Of a stretch of DNA of 64,000 nucleotides, positions 43,561 to 51,507 are shown one piece after another (position 1 is the first letter of the stretch; each line of letters opens with the position of its first letter). Made by a program: the position numbers and the translations under genes. Location of the stretch: positions 23,704 through 87,703 of the forward strand of contig SUUE01000001.1 in the NCBI GenBank assembly GCA_015062685.1. The letters are read 5' to 3'. This DNA comes from Coriobacteriaceae bacterium (GTDB lineage Bacteria; Actinomycetota; Coriobacteriia; Coriobacteriales; Eggerthellaceae). A model generated the notes under the pieces. The model ran no database searches, was not told where the DNA came from, and was given only the letters and a program-made list of their open reading frames with translations.

Positions 43561-43588
43561 ATTATACCGAACAGATGTTTGGCGTCAA
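43561..43588 (-). promoter_or_regulatory. recA promoter with LexA box
   Basis: Read on the minus strand: TTGACG (43583-43588), a 16-bp spacer and TATAAT (43561-43566). On the plus strand CGAACAGATGTTTG (43568-43581) fits the Gram-positive LexA consensus CGAAC-R-N-R-Y-GTTYG at every position and fills the spacer. LexA bound there would exclude RNA polymerase. Confidence 0.9.
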
Positions 43589-43792
43589 CAACAAGTTCGG
43601 CATTTCCCGTTTATCCTAAAACCCCATTCCAACAAGGCATTCTCCCCCAAACCCTCAGCCAGTCGCGCAACCCCGACACCCGTCCAACACGAACGAACAA
43701 ACCATCTGACAGAGAGGCACGTCCCCGTTGTAGCGTTTCTTACACGGATGAGATAACGAGCGAGAAGAGGCTTGTTGGGCGAAGGGAAAGCA

Positions 43793-43932
43793 GCCCCGAA
43801 TAATGCCCTAACGGGCGTAGCGAGGTCAAGCCAAAGGAGGAGCGAGATCCACTTTCCCGCCCGTTTTTGGCGGGAAAGTTAGCTCGCGACGACGACGCGG
43901 CGAGCGTAGCCCGTTCGGGCATTATTCGGGGC
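43793..43932. repeat. 24-bp inverted repeat with an inner hairpin
   Basis: The arms 43793-43816 and 43909-43932 match at 23 of 24 positions (GCCCCGAATAATGCCC is the shared outer part). Between them CTTTCCCGCC (43852-43861) and its complement (43869-43878) form a second 10-bp hairpin. The 608 bp between recA and the pgsA-cinA gene hold this element and the tandem repeats below and no gene. Confidence 0.8.
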
Positions 43933-44125
43933 GGACGGGCGCTCGGGGAGCGCCCCTACAAAGGATTCTCGCGAGCGTAGCCCGTGCCCGGCAACTCTCC
44001 GCGGCGGACGGGCGCTCGGGGAGCGCCCCTACAAAGCGTTACGGCGAGCGTAGCCCGTTCGGGCGTGCGTCGGGGCGGACGGGCGCTCGGGGAGCGCCCC
44101 TACAAAGCGTTACGGCGAGCGTAGC
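43933..44125. repeat. Imperfect ~72-bp tandem repeat, three copies, palindromic core
   Basis: The core GGGCGCTCGGGGAGCGCCC (8-bp arms, 3-base loop) followed by CTACAAAG occurs at 43937-43955, 44010-44028 and 44081-44099, each with flanking GGCGAGCGTAGCCCGTTCGG-like sequence. Single copies of the core also occur at 53552 and 55411. This fits a dispersed REP-like palindromic element. Confidence 0.85.
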
Positions 44126-44138
44126 CGTTTGGGTATGT

Positions 44139-45278
44139 TCAGAGATTCTCGACGAGCATGGAGAGCGCACGGCAGACGGTTTGCTCGCGCACCGCTTCCC
44201 TATCGCCTTCGAAATGGCATTCCTCTGCAAAGGACTTGCCTTCGCGCGAAACGCCGACCCATACAGTTCCAACGGGCTTGCCGGGCTCCGCGCCTCCGGG
44301 GCCTGCGATTCCTGTTACGGCGACGGCTACATCGACGCCGAGCTTCTCGCGTGCGCCGTCCGCCATCATGACGGCGGTCTCGCTCGAGACCGCTCCCTCG
44401 CTCTCGAGCACGTCGGCGCTCACCCCGAGCACGCCGTTCTTGACCTCGTTCGTGTAGCTGATGATGCCGCCCTTGAACACCTCGGAAGAGCCGGCAACCG
44501 AAGTTATGGCAGCGCCGATGAACCCGCCGGTCAGGCTCTCAGCGGTGGCGCACGTGGCACCAGCGGCGGCGTAGGCCCTGACGACGTCCTCCGCGAGCTT
44601 CCTCACGTCGGCTTCCGCTTCCACGGACTCCTGACTTCTCGCCCCGCCGAAGCCAATGAGTTCGCGCGCCTTGTAGAGGTAGTCGATGAGCGAAGCGATG
44701 GTCAAGCCCACGGCGATGAGCATCACGATCCAGCTCACGACCCACAGCTGGTCGGCGAGCGCATCGCTGAACGCGCCGATCATGTGCGAGTCCTTTATGG
44801 TGAACAGAACGATCGCGATCATCTGGAAGACGGTCTTGAACTTTCCGAGCATGCTCGCAGCGATGACGACGCCCTTGCTCGCGGCCATCATGCGCACGCC
44901 TGAAACGATGAACTCGCGCGCGAGGATTACGAGCACGACCCAAGTGGGCAGGGACCCGAGCTCCACGAGCGCGATGAGCGCGGCGGCGACGAGGATCTTG
45001 TCCGCGAGCGGGTCCATGAACTTGCCGAAGTCCGTGACCTCGTTCCTGCTGCGCGCGAGGTAGCCGTCGAGCCAGTCGGTGCACGATATGAGCACGAAGA
45101 TGCCCGCGGCGACGAAGCTCTTCCACTCGCCCACGGTCAGCGCGTTCTCGCCGAACCATTCGGGCCAGGGCGCGAGAAGCGCCGCGACGAAGACAGGCAC
45201 GAGGAGGATCCTCGTGATCGTTATGATGTTGGAAGGGGTCCAAATGCGCTGGGATCCCGATTCGCCCGCGTTGCTCAT
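44139..45278 (-). CDS. Fusion: phosphatidylglycerophosphate synthase (PgsA) + CinA/PncC amidohydrolase
   Basis: Residues ~10-215 form a PgsA domain with D-x2-D-G-x2-A-R-x8-G-x3-D-x3-D (D-W-L-D-G-Y-L-A-R) and about six helices. After a short linker, residues ~225-379 match the CinA C-terminal domain (C-A-T-A-E-S-L-T-G-G; V-A-V-T-G-I-A-G-P-G-G), which deamidates nicotinamide mononucleotide. The two are separate adjacent genes in Bacillus; here one uninterrupted frame covers both. ATG 45278 overlaps the rimO stop (ATGA); the frame upstream is rimO shadow. 379 residues. Confidence 0.88.
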   Translation of the reverse strand: MSNAGESGSQRIWTPSNIITITRILLVPVFVAALLAPWPEWFGENALTVGEWKSFVAAGIFVLISCTDWLDGYLARSRNEVTDFGKFMDPLADKILVAAALIALVELGSLPTWVVLVILAREFIVSGVRMMAASKGVVIAASMLGKFKTVFQMIAIVLFTIKDSHMIGAFSDALADQLWVVSWIVMLIAVGLTIASLIDYLYKARELIGFGGARSQESVEAEADVRKLAEDVVRAYAAAGATCATAESLTGGFIGAAITSVAGSSEVFKGGIISYTNEVKNGVLGVSADVLESEGAVSSETAVMMADGAREKLGVDVAVAVTGIAGPGGAEPGKPVGTVWVGVSREGKSFAEECHFEGDREAVREQTVCRALSMLVENL

Positions 45279-46621
45279 GCGACGATCGTTCCTTCCATCT
45301 CGTAGAACAGCGTGTCGTCGATGCGAACGCGCACGACGTCGCCGATCTCCGCGCCGTCGACATACGTCACGCCATCGACCTCGGGCGCCTGGCACATGGC
45401 CCGCCCGTACATCTGGCCATCTTCCTCGATGCCGCACACGAGCACGTCGAAGGTGCTCCCGACGCGACGCGAAATGCGCGAGGAGCTTATGGCGTCGGCC
45501 AGGTCGCGCACCTCCTGGGCGCGCCTCACCTTGTCCTCCTCGTCCACCTGCCCGGGCAGGTCGTACGAGCGCGTGCCCTCCTCGCGGGAGTACGGGAACA
45601 CGCCCACATAATCGAGGTCGGCGTCCTCAACGAACTCGAGCAGTCCCTCGAAATCCTCCTCGGTCTCGCCGGGATATCCCGCAATGAGCGTCGTCCTGAG
45701 CGTGACGCCAGGGATCTCGCGCCTGATCTTCTCGATCAGCGCCAGGTATTCGCCCGCCGAGCCCCTGCGGTTCATCGAGCGCACGATGCGCTCGTTGGAG
45801 TGCTGGAACGGAATGTCGAAGTAGCTGCACACGTTATCGTGCGCAGCGACGCTCGCGATGAGCTCGTCGGTCACACCCTCGGGCTGGATGTACATGACGC
45901 GGAACCACGTGTCCTCGAAGCGCTCAGCCAGGTGGCCGAGCAGCTTCGCGAGGCTCGAGGGTTCCTCGAAATCACTCCCCCACCTGCCCGTATCCTGGGC
46001 GATGAGCACAATCTCGCGAGCGCCCAGCGCACGCTGGCGCTCCACCTCCGCGACGACGTCCACCAACGGGAAGGAGTGGTAGCGGCCGCGAATGAAGGGA
46101 ATGGTGCAGTACGCGCAGAACCGGTCGCACCCATCGGAGATCTTGACGTACGCCGAGGGCTTCACGAGAGAGGCGTCATGCGACAGCTCGACGGCCAGGT
46201 CGCTTCCGGGCATGCGCTCGACGCCGAGCATGCCGTCCACGGTCTCCACGATGTTCGCCTCGTCTGCGCACGGCACGAATGAATCCACTTCGGAAAGCTC
46301 GGATTCGAGGTCGCTCCCGTATCGTGCGGGCATGCAGCCGGCCACGACGATCTTGGACGACCCGGAAGCCACGGACTCGTAACCCGCCACCTCGAGGATG
46401 GCGTCGATGCTCTCCTCGGTGGCTGATTGGATGAAGGAGCATGTGTTCACGATCACGACGTCAGCGCGCTCGGGGTCTTCCTCGATGCCGTAACCCGCGG
46501 CCGCGAGACGGTCCATCATGTGCTCGGAATCGACCTCGTTCTTCGCGCAGCCCATCGTGACGAAGGCAACGCTCCTACCGACAAGGCTGCCGGCGCGGTT
46601 ATCGCTAACGGTAGTTGACAT
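45275..46621 (-). CDS. rimO: Ribosomal protein S12 methylthiotransferase RimO
   Basis: This radical SAM enzyme methylthiolates Asp of ribosomal protein S12. The N-terminal M-G-C-A-K-N-x-V-D-S-E is the RimO version of the UPF0004 domain, the radical SAM site is C-x3-C-x2-C in G-C-D-R-F-C-A-Y-C near residue 165, and a TRAM domain closes the protein. The K-N-x-V-D-S-E signature separates it from MiaB at 37101. Length 448; its first 17 bp overlap yajQ. Confidence 0.95.
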   Translation of the reverse strand: MSTTVSDNRAGSLVGRSVAFVTMGCAKNEVDSEHMMDRLAAAGYGIEEDPERADVVIVNTCSFIQSATEESIDAILEVAGYESVASGSSKIVVAGCMPARYGSDLESELSEVDSFVPCADEANIVETVDGMLGVERMPGSDLAVELSHDASLVKPSAYVKISDGCDRFCAYCTIPFIRGRYHSFPLVDVVAEVERQRALGAREIVLIAQDTGRWGSDFEEPSSLAKLLGHLAERFEDTWFRVMYIQPEGVTDELIASVAAHDNVCSYFDIPFQHSNERIVRSMNRRGSAGEYLALIEKIRREIPGVTLRTTLIAGYPGETEEDFEGLLEFVEDADLDYVGVFPYSREEGTRSYDLPGQVDEEDKVRRAQEVRDLADAISSSRISRRVGSTFDVLVCGIEEDGQMYGRAMCQAPEVDGVTYVDGAEIGDVVRVRIDDTLFYEMEGTIVA

Positions 46622-47102
46622 ACTGCAGCGGCTGCCCGTAGTCGTTGCCCTTCAGGAAGGCGATGACCTCCTGAAGAGTATCGCGCGAGGCCGAGCTCAC
46701 GCGAAGGTGGTCGCCTTCGATCTGCACCTTCACCTTGAGCTTCTGCGCCTTGATGTCCTTGTTGATCTTGCCGGCGGTGTCGCGGTCGATGCCCTCGATG
46801 ATCGTGGCGGTCTTCACGACCGACTGCCCGGCGGACGCCTGCGCGTCGCCCCACTTGACGGCCGTGAGGTCGATGCCGCGGCGGACGAGCTTAGAGCCGA
46901 TGATGTCGACGACCTGGCCCGCCACGAAATCGCTCGGCGCCTTGATGGTCATGGTCTTGGCGTTCTTGTCCAGCGATATCTGCGCGCCGGAATCCTTGAG
47001 GTCGTAGCGCTGCGCAAGCTCCTTCTTCGCTTGCTGGAACGCGTTGTCCACTTCCTGCATGTCGATCGTCGAGACGACGTCGAACGAGCTCTCCTTAGCC
47101 AA
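46605..47102 (-). CDS. yajQ: YajQ-family nucleotide-binding protein
   Basis: The N-terminal S-S-F-D-V-V-S-x-x-D-M-Q-E-V-D-N-A and R-Y-D-L-K-D-S mark the YajQ (UPF0234) family, some members of which bind cyclic di-GMP. The start is TTG at 47102, supported by a strong AAGGAGG six bases before it. Length 165. The job in this organism is unknown. Confidence 0.92.
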   Translation of the reverse strand: MAKESSFDVVSTIDMQEVDNAFQQAKKELAQRYDLKDSGAQISLDKNAKTMTIKAPSDFVAGQVVDIIGSKLVRRGIDLTAVKWGDAQASAGQSVVKTATIIEGIDRDTAGKINKDIKAQKLKVKVQIEGDHLRVSSASRDTLQEVIAFLKGNDYGQPLQYVNYR

Positions 47103-47153
47103 GGCTGCCTCCTTCTCGCCGCTCGCCAGTTCGGCGCGGGCGGCGTCTATCGC

Positions 47154-48476
47154 TTAATACGTCTGACCAGTGTAGCCACTGTTCGCGTTGGTGTTCGTGT
47201 AATCCGCGTAGTCTTCGGTGTAATACTGCGTTTCGCCATACGACTGGCCGTACACGTTTCCTTCTTCGGACACCTGCTGCTGAGTCTCGCTTTCAGTAGC
47301 CGCGCTCGCGCTCGAAGACGAGCTGCTCTCGGGCGTGGTATTGCCGGCCTCAGCAACCGCCGCCTGGCGCTTCGCGTCGCGCGACGAGTGCGTCTGGCGC
47401 CATTTCTCGAGGTACGTCGCGAACTCCACCTCGTAGGCGTACATGCCATCGTATTCCGTGCTGGGCTTCAGCTCCACGGCTTGCCCGTCAACCGTGACGG
47501 TCAGGTTCTCGGGATCGCTCGGGGTTGCAATGACAAAGGTGCCGGTCACGTCAACCTTGCGCTCGGAATTAGCCTGCAGCTCCTCCTCGGAGCGCTTGCC
47601 GTCGTTGATCGTGACAATGTAGCACGAGCCGTTCTTGCCCACCGTGTAGACAACGGGCACGCTCGTCGGAGCGGCTTCCGTTGCCTCCGCGGAACTGGAG
47701 CCGACCAACTCGGTGGCCGTGTTGGGCATGCCGGTGATGTTCGGCGTGCTGCTTCCCGTTGACGTCTCCTTGCCTCCCGTGAGCACCACGAAGAGCGCGA
47801 TGATTATGATCAGCACGATGATCGCGACGGCGATGATGATGCCCTTCGACTGCAGGAACCCCGGCATGCGCGACGGGGTGTACTGCATGCCCGTCTGGCC
47901 TGCGTAGATGTTCTTTCCGCTTCGGCGGCTCGGGCTGTTCTCGATGAAGTTGAACTGGTTCGTCGAGTAGCCCGAATGATGGCTCGAGAAATCGCGGTCG
48001 GAGCGCCCCGCCTTGTTGGTGCGCTCGCGCGTGATACCGTAATCGTCGCGCGAGAAGCGCGTGCTGTCGTCGTAGAGGCGCCTCGTGTACTGCGTCACCC
48101 CGGTCTCGTCGAGCCTGTCCTCGACGGCGCCGGACCCGATACCCACGCGCGAGCGCGAACGGCGCGTCTCCCGCTCCATGTGGAACCCACTCGACGGGCC
48201 GTTGTCCCGCGCCCTCTCCACCTGCTTGGCATATGCCTCGTCCAGGTACATGTTCACGATTTCGGTCGGGTTCAAGCCGAGGAGGCGCGCGTACGCGTTC
48301 ACCATGTTGCGCGTATAGCCGCGTGGCGGCATGGACGAGAAGTCGTTCGCCTCGATAGCGCGTAGAATATCGGGCCTGATCCGCAGCCTCCGGGCCACGG
48401 TCGTCAAATCGTAGCCCTTGCGCTCGCGCGTTTCCCTCAGGACTCTACCAGATGTCATTTGAGCCACGTCAGTCAC
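47154..48476 (-). CDS. RodZ-like protein: cytoplasmic HTH, membrane helix, outside domain
   Basis: Residues ~10-80 form the HTH_25 domain (G-R-V-L-R-E-T-R-E ... R-P-D-I-L-R-A-I-E ... R-G-Y). A polar linker leads to one membrane helix (~209-236), and the outside part includes a DUF4115-like stretch followed by a Ser/Thr/Tyr/Asn-rich tail. RodZ links MreB to cell-wall synthesis in rods; no mreB is in the window. The GTG at 48476 has only a weak ribosome site and ATG 48458 is a possible alternative. 440 residues. Confidence 0.82.
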   Translation of the reverse strand: MTDVAQMTSGRVLRETRERKGYDLTTVARRLRIRPDILRAIEANDFSSMPPRGYTRNMVNAYARLLGLNPTEIVNMYLDEAYAKQVERARDNGPSSGFHMERETRRSRSRVGIGSGAVEDRLDETGVTQYTRRLYDDSTRFSRDDYGITRERTNKAGRSDRDFSSHHSGYSTNQFNFIENSPSRRSGKNIYAGQTGMQYTPSRMPGFLQSKGIIIAVAIIVLIIIIALFVVLTGGKETSTGSSTPNITGMPNTATELVGSSSAEATEAAPTSVPVVYTVGKNGSCYIVTINDGKRSEEELQANSERKVDVTGTFVIATPSDPENLTVTVDGQAVELKPSTEYDGMYAYEVEFATYLEKWRQTHSSRDAKRQAAVAEAGNTTPESSSSSSASAATESETQQQVSEEGNVYGQSYGETQYYTEDYADYTNTNANSGYTGQTY

Positions 48477-48483
48477 CCCATCC

Positions 48484-50967
48484 CTACTGCTCGTCTGCCT
48501 GTTCGAAGGCCTTGAGCGTCTCGAGCTCCATAGCGTCTACGAGCACGTCTCGCGGCTTGCTGCCGTTCGGCGGCCCCACAACGCCTTTCTCCTCGAGCAT
48601 GTCCATAATTCTGCCAGCGCGCGAATAGCCCACTTTGAGCTTGCGCTGGATGTTCGACGTAGAACCGAGGCCGCTCGCCACGACGATCTCCGCGGCTTCC
48701 CAGATGAGCGGGTCGTCCGAGCTGGCTGAACCGCCCGACCCGTCCGGCATCGAGTCGCCGAGCGTGATGAGGTTCGTCTTGAGGATCTCGGAGTGGTACT
48801 CGGGCTCGCCCTGCGATTTCACGGCCTCGACCACAGACGCGATCTCCTCGTCGCTCGTAAAGCAGCCTTGGATGCGCAGCGGCTTCTGATACTCGGGCTT
48901 GGAGAGCAACAGGTCGCCGTTGCCGATCAGGCTCTCGGCGCCGGAAGTGTCCAGGATGACGCGGCTGTCGAGGCCCGAGGCTACATTGAACGCGATGCGG
49001 TTCGTGATGTTCGCCTTGATCAGGCCCGTGACGACATTCGCGGAAGGACGCTGCGTCGCGACGATGAGGTGGATGCCCGCTGCTCGCGCGAGCTGCGCGA
49101 TCCTGCTGATCGAGAACTCGACCTCCTTGCCCACGTTCATCATGAGGTCCGCTAGCTCGTCGATGATGATCACGATGTAGGGCAGCTCGTCCGTGCCGTT
49201 AACGTCGTCTGCGCTCGGGAGCTCGCCCTTGCGCGCCTTCTCGTTGTACGTCGAGATGTTCCTGACGCCCACCTTGGAGAACATCTTGAGCCTTCGCTCC
49301 ATCTCGGCCACGCCCCACGACAGGGCGCTCGCGGCTTCCTTCGGCTCCGTGACGACGGGCACGTAGAGATGCGGGATGCCGTCGTAGGGCGCGAACTCGA
49401 CGCGCTTCGGGTCGATCATGATGAAGCGCACCTGCGAAGGCGTTGCGCGCATGAGCATTGACATGATCATGGCGTTGATGCCCACGGACTTGCCCGAGCC
49501 GGTTGTGCCGCCAATGAGCAGGTGCGGCATTTTAGCGAGGTCGCAGATGATCGAGTTGCCCTCGACGTCCTTGCCGATGGCCATCTCGAGCGGGCCGCCC
49601 TTGACGTCCTTGAGCACGTCGGCCAGAAGCACGTTCTCGCGCTTCGCGTTCGGCACCTCGATGCCCACGTAATGTGTGCCCGGAATCGGGGCGAAGATCC
49701 TCACGCCGGGCGCCGCGAGCGCCAGGGCGATGTCATCGTTGAGCGCCATGATGCGGCTGACGCGCACGCCCGGGGGCAGGTCGACCTCGAAGAGCGTGAC
49801 GGTGGGACCGGCGATCCAGTCGACCACCTCGGCCATGATCCCGAAATCGGCCATGGTCTGCTGCAGGCGCGCGGCCGTGTCGGCGAGCTCGTTGTCGAGC
49901 ATGCGCGAGCGCTTCTTCTCCTTGCTCGCCTTGAGCAAGGTCATCTTGGGCAGCTTGAAGTCGTCGTCGGGCGCCACGGCCAGCACGGGTTCCTGCTGCT
50001 CGGCCTTGACGGGCGCCTTCTCGTCCTTAGCGCCGTCAGCGCGCGAGCTATCCTTGCCGAGCCTCCTCGTGAACGATTTTGTCTCGTTGCCGAACTCGAG
50101 CGATGCGGAGCGCTTCTGCGAGCGCGAACCAGCCTGGTCGTCCAGGTCGGCGGAGTTCCTCCTGGGGCGCTCGTTTTCGGAGGCGATGACCTCGGTCCTC
50201 GCGGAATGGTCCACGGAAGACCTCCTCGGTGCCTTGATTTGGGATGCCGGGATGTAAGGGCTATCGGGAGCGACGGAGAGCTCTTCCTCCTCGCGCGCCA
50301 GGGCCTCTTCTTTCCTCTCCCTGATCGCGCCCACCAGACCGCGAATCGAGAACCCGATGATGGCGAGGCCGGATGCCATGATGCCCACGGCGATGACGAC
50401 TGCCACCGGCAGGCCGAAGAGCGTCAGCCCGACCCAGGCGGGGCCCGCACCGAGGTAGCCTCCCCTGTGGAGCACCTGCTCGCTGTCGAACAGCTCGGCG
50501 GTCACGCCGGAATCGCCGACTGCGTTGGGCGTGAACAGCGCCATGAGCACGAGGAACGCGACGAACATCATTGAGAGGCCTATGATCACTCGGGCGGGCA
50601 CGCGCTCCGCGTCGAATCGCGCGACGAACGTGCCGGCAACCACGATGAGCATGATCGGGAGGATGTATGCGCCGACGCCCAAGCCGAGCCTGAGCGCGCG
50701 CGAAAGGAACACCGTGACGACAGCGTTCGTAGGCCATGCGACGATGAGGATGAGCGCGAGGGCCACAACCGCGCACACGATGCCCACGAGGTTTCGCTGG
50801 GTGCCGTTGTCAATAACGGGCTGCCTCTCAGCCGCCTGGCGCGGCTGCGTGCGAACCTGCCTCTTTCCGCTCTTCTCGGAGGGCGAAGACGCGCGCTTGC
50901 GCTGAGGCGCGCCCGAAGAGGACGGCCTTCTATTACCCGAATTGCGAGATGACGTGCTTCTGGCCAA
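48484..50967 (-). CDS. ftsK: DNA translocase FtsK/SpoIIIE
   Basis: This motor clears chromosomal DNA from the division septum. A basic Ser/Arg-rich start is followed by four helices (~50-180), a linker, the ATPase with Walker A G-T-T-G-S-G-K-S near residue 490 and I-I-I-D-E-L-A-D-L as Walker B, and a C-terminal gamma winged helix (Q-R-x-L-K-V-G-Y-S-R-A). The start is TTG at 50967 because AAGGAGG lies six bases before it; the nearer ATG at 50971 is in another frame and closes after 12 codons. 827 residues. Confidence 0.95.
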   Translation of the reverse strand: MARSTSSRNSGNRRPSSSGAPQRKRASSPSEKSGKRQVRTQPRQAAERQPVIDNGTQRNLVGIVCAVVALALILIVAWPTNAVVTVFLSRALRLGLGVGAYILPIMLIVVAGTFVARFDAERVPARVIIGLSMMFVAFLVLMALFTPNAVGDSGVTAELFDSEQVLHRGGYLGAGPAWVGLTLFGLPVAVVIAVGIMASGLAIIGFSIRGLVGAIRERKEEALAREEEELSVAPDSPYIPASQIKAPRRSSVDHSARTEVIASENERPRRNSADLDDQAGSRSQKRSASLEFGNETKSFTRRLGKDSSRADGAKDEKAPVKAEQQEPVLAVAPDDDFKLPKMTLLKASKEKKRSRMLDNELADTAARLQQTMADFGIMAEVVDWIAGPTVTLFEVDLPPGVRVSRIMALNDDIALALAAPGVRIFAPIPGTHYVGIEVPNAKRENVLLADVLKDVKGGPLEMAIGKDVEGNSIICDLAKMPHLLIGGTTGSGKSVGINAMIMSMLMRATPSQVRFIMIDPKRVEFAPYDGIPHLYVPVVTEPKEAASALSWGVAEMERRLKMFSKVGVRNISTYNEKARKGELPSADDVNGTDELPYIVIIIDELADLMMNVGKEVEFSISRIAQLARAAGIHLIVATQRPSANVVTGLIKANITNRIAFNVASGLDSRVILDTSGAESLIGNGDLLLSKPEYQKPLRIQGCFTSDEEIASVVEAVKSQGEPEYHSEILKTNLITLGDSMPDGSGGSASSDDPLIWEAAEIVVASGLGSTSNIQRKLKVGYSRAGRIMDMLEEKGVVGPPNGSKPRDVLVDAMELETLKAFEQADEQ

Positions 50968-51036
50968 CCATGGCCTCCTTTTGCTGCGTTTTTGGTGCGT
51001 TTTGCTGGAATTATACCCTATATAGTGCGGTCAATA

Positions 51037-51067
51037 CAAAAGAACCAGCCCCTCAGGGGGCTGGTTC
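51037..51067 (-). terminator. Terminator of the mihF transcript
   Basis: GAACCAGCCCC (51042-51052) pairs with GGGGCTGGTTC (51057-51067) across a 4-base loop; on the minus strand TTTT follows the stem. It lies 29 bp after the mihF stop and ahead of ftsK. Confidence 0.9.
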
Positions 51068-51095
51068 ACATAAGCTTCCTATTGGAATTGCGAGA

Positions 51096-51404
51096 CTAGT
51101 CGAGAGCCTCGATCAGCTTGGCGACCTGGTTCTCGCCGAGGCCCTTCAGACGGCGATCCTCAGCAATGCCGATCTCGGCCATGATCTTGTCGGCCTTGGC
51201 CTTGCCGAAGCCCGGGAAGGACTGGATGAACTGGTTGACCTTGATCTTGCCAACGATGGGATCGTCGCGCTTGGCGAGAGCCTTCTTGGCAGTGATCTTG
51301 CCGGCCTTGATCTGGGCACGGAACTCGCTGCGAGCCTTACGGGTTTCGGCAGCCTTCTTGAGCGCCTCTGCGCGCTGCTCTTCAGTCATCTGAGGAAGTG
51401 CCAT
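51096..51404 (-). CDS. mihF: Integration host factor, actinobacterial (mIHF) type
   Basis: This 102-residue DNA-binding, nucleoid-associated protein starts M-A-L-P-Q-M-T, has a helical basic N-terminal half and a C-terminal helix-two-turn-helix (V-N-Q-F-I-Q-S-F-P-G-F-G-K-A-K-A ... I-G-I-A-E-D-R-R-L-K-G-L-G). This family is an actinobacterial marker and is unrelated to HU/IHF. ATG 51404 has AGGAG upstream; the longer frame lacks one. It stands as a single gene with its own terminator. Confidence 0.9.
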   Translation of the reverse strand: MALPQMTEEQRAEALKKAAETRKARSEFRAQIKAGKITAKKALAKRDDPIVGKIKVNQFIQSFPGFGKAKADKIMAEIGIAEDRRLKGLGENQVAKLIEALD

Positions 51405-51507
51405 ACATTTACTCCTATCGAAATCGGAACTAACAGTCGATGATGATACCAGAATACAACGCTCAGGGCACGAAAAAGTTCTAAGCATCACATTCGGGAA
51501 CCCTATA

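Noticed and set aside
43933-44125. CRISPR array from regularly spaced repeats
   Set aside because: Only three units, the whole ~72-bp unit is repeated rather than alternating with unique spacers, single cores occur elsewhere, and no cas gene is near.
44139-45437. Longer start for the pgsA-cinA fusion
   Set aside because: The added 53 residues are Arg-rich out-of-frame rimO sequence; ATG 45278 overlaps the rimO stop as in coupled genes.
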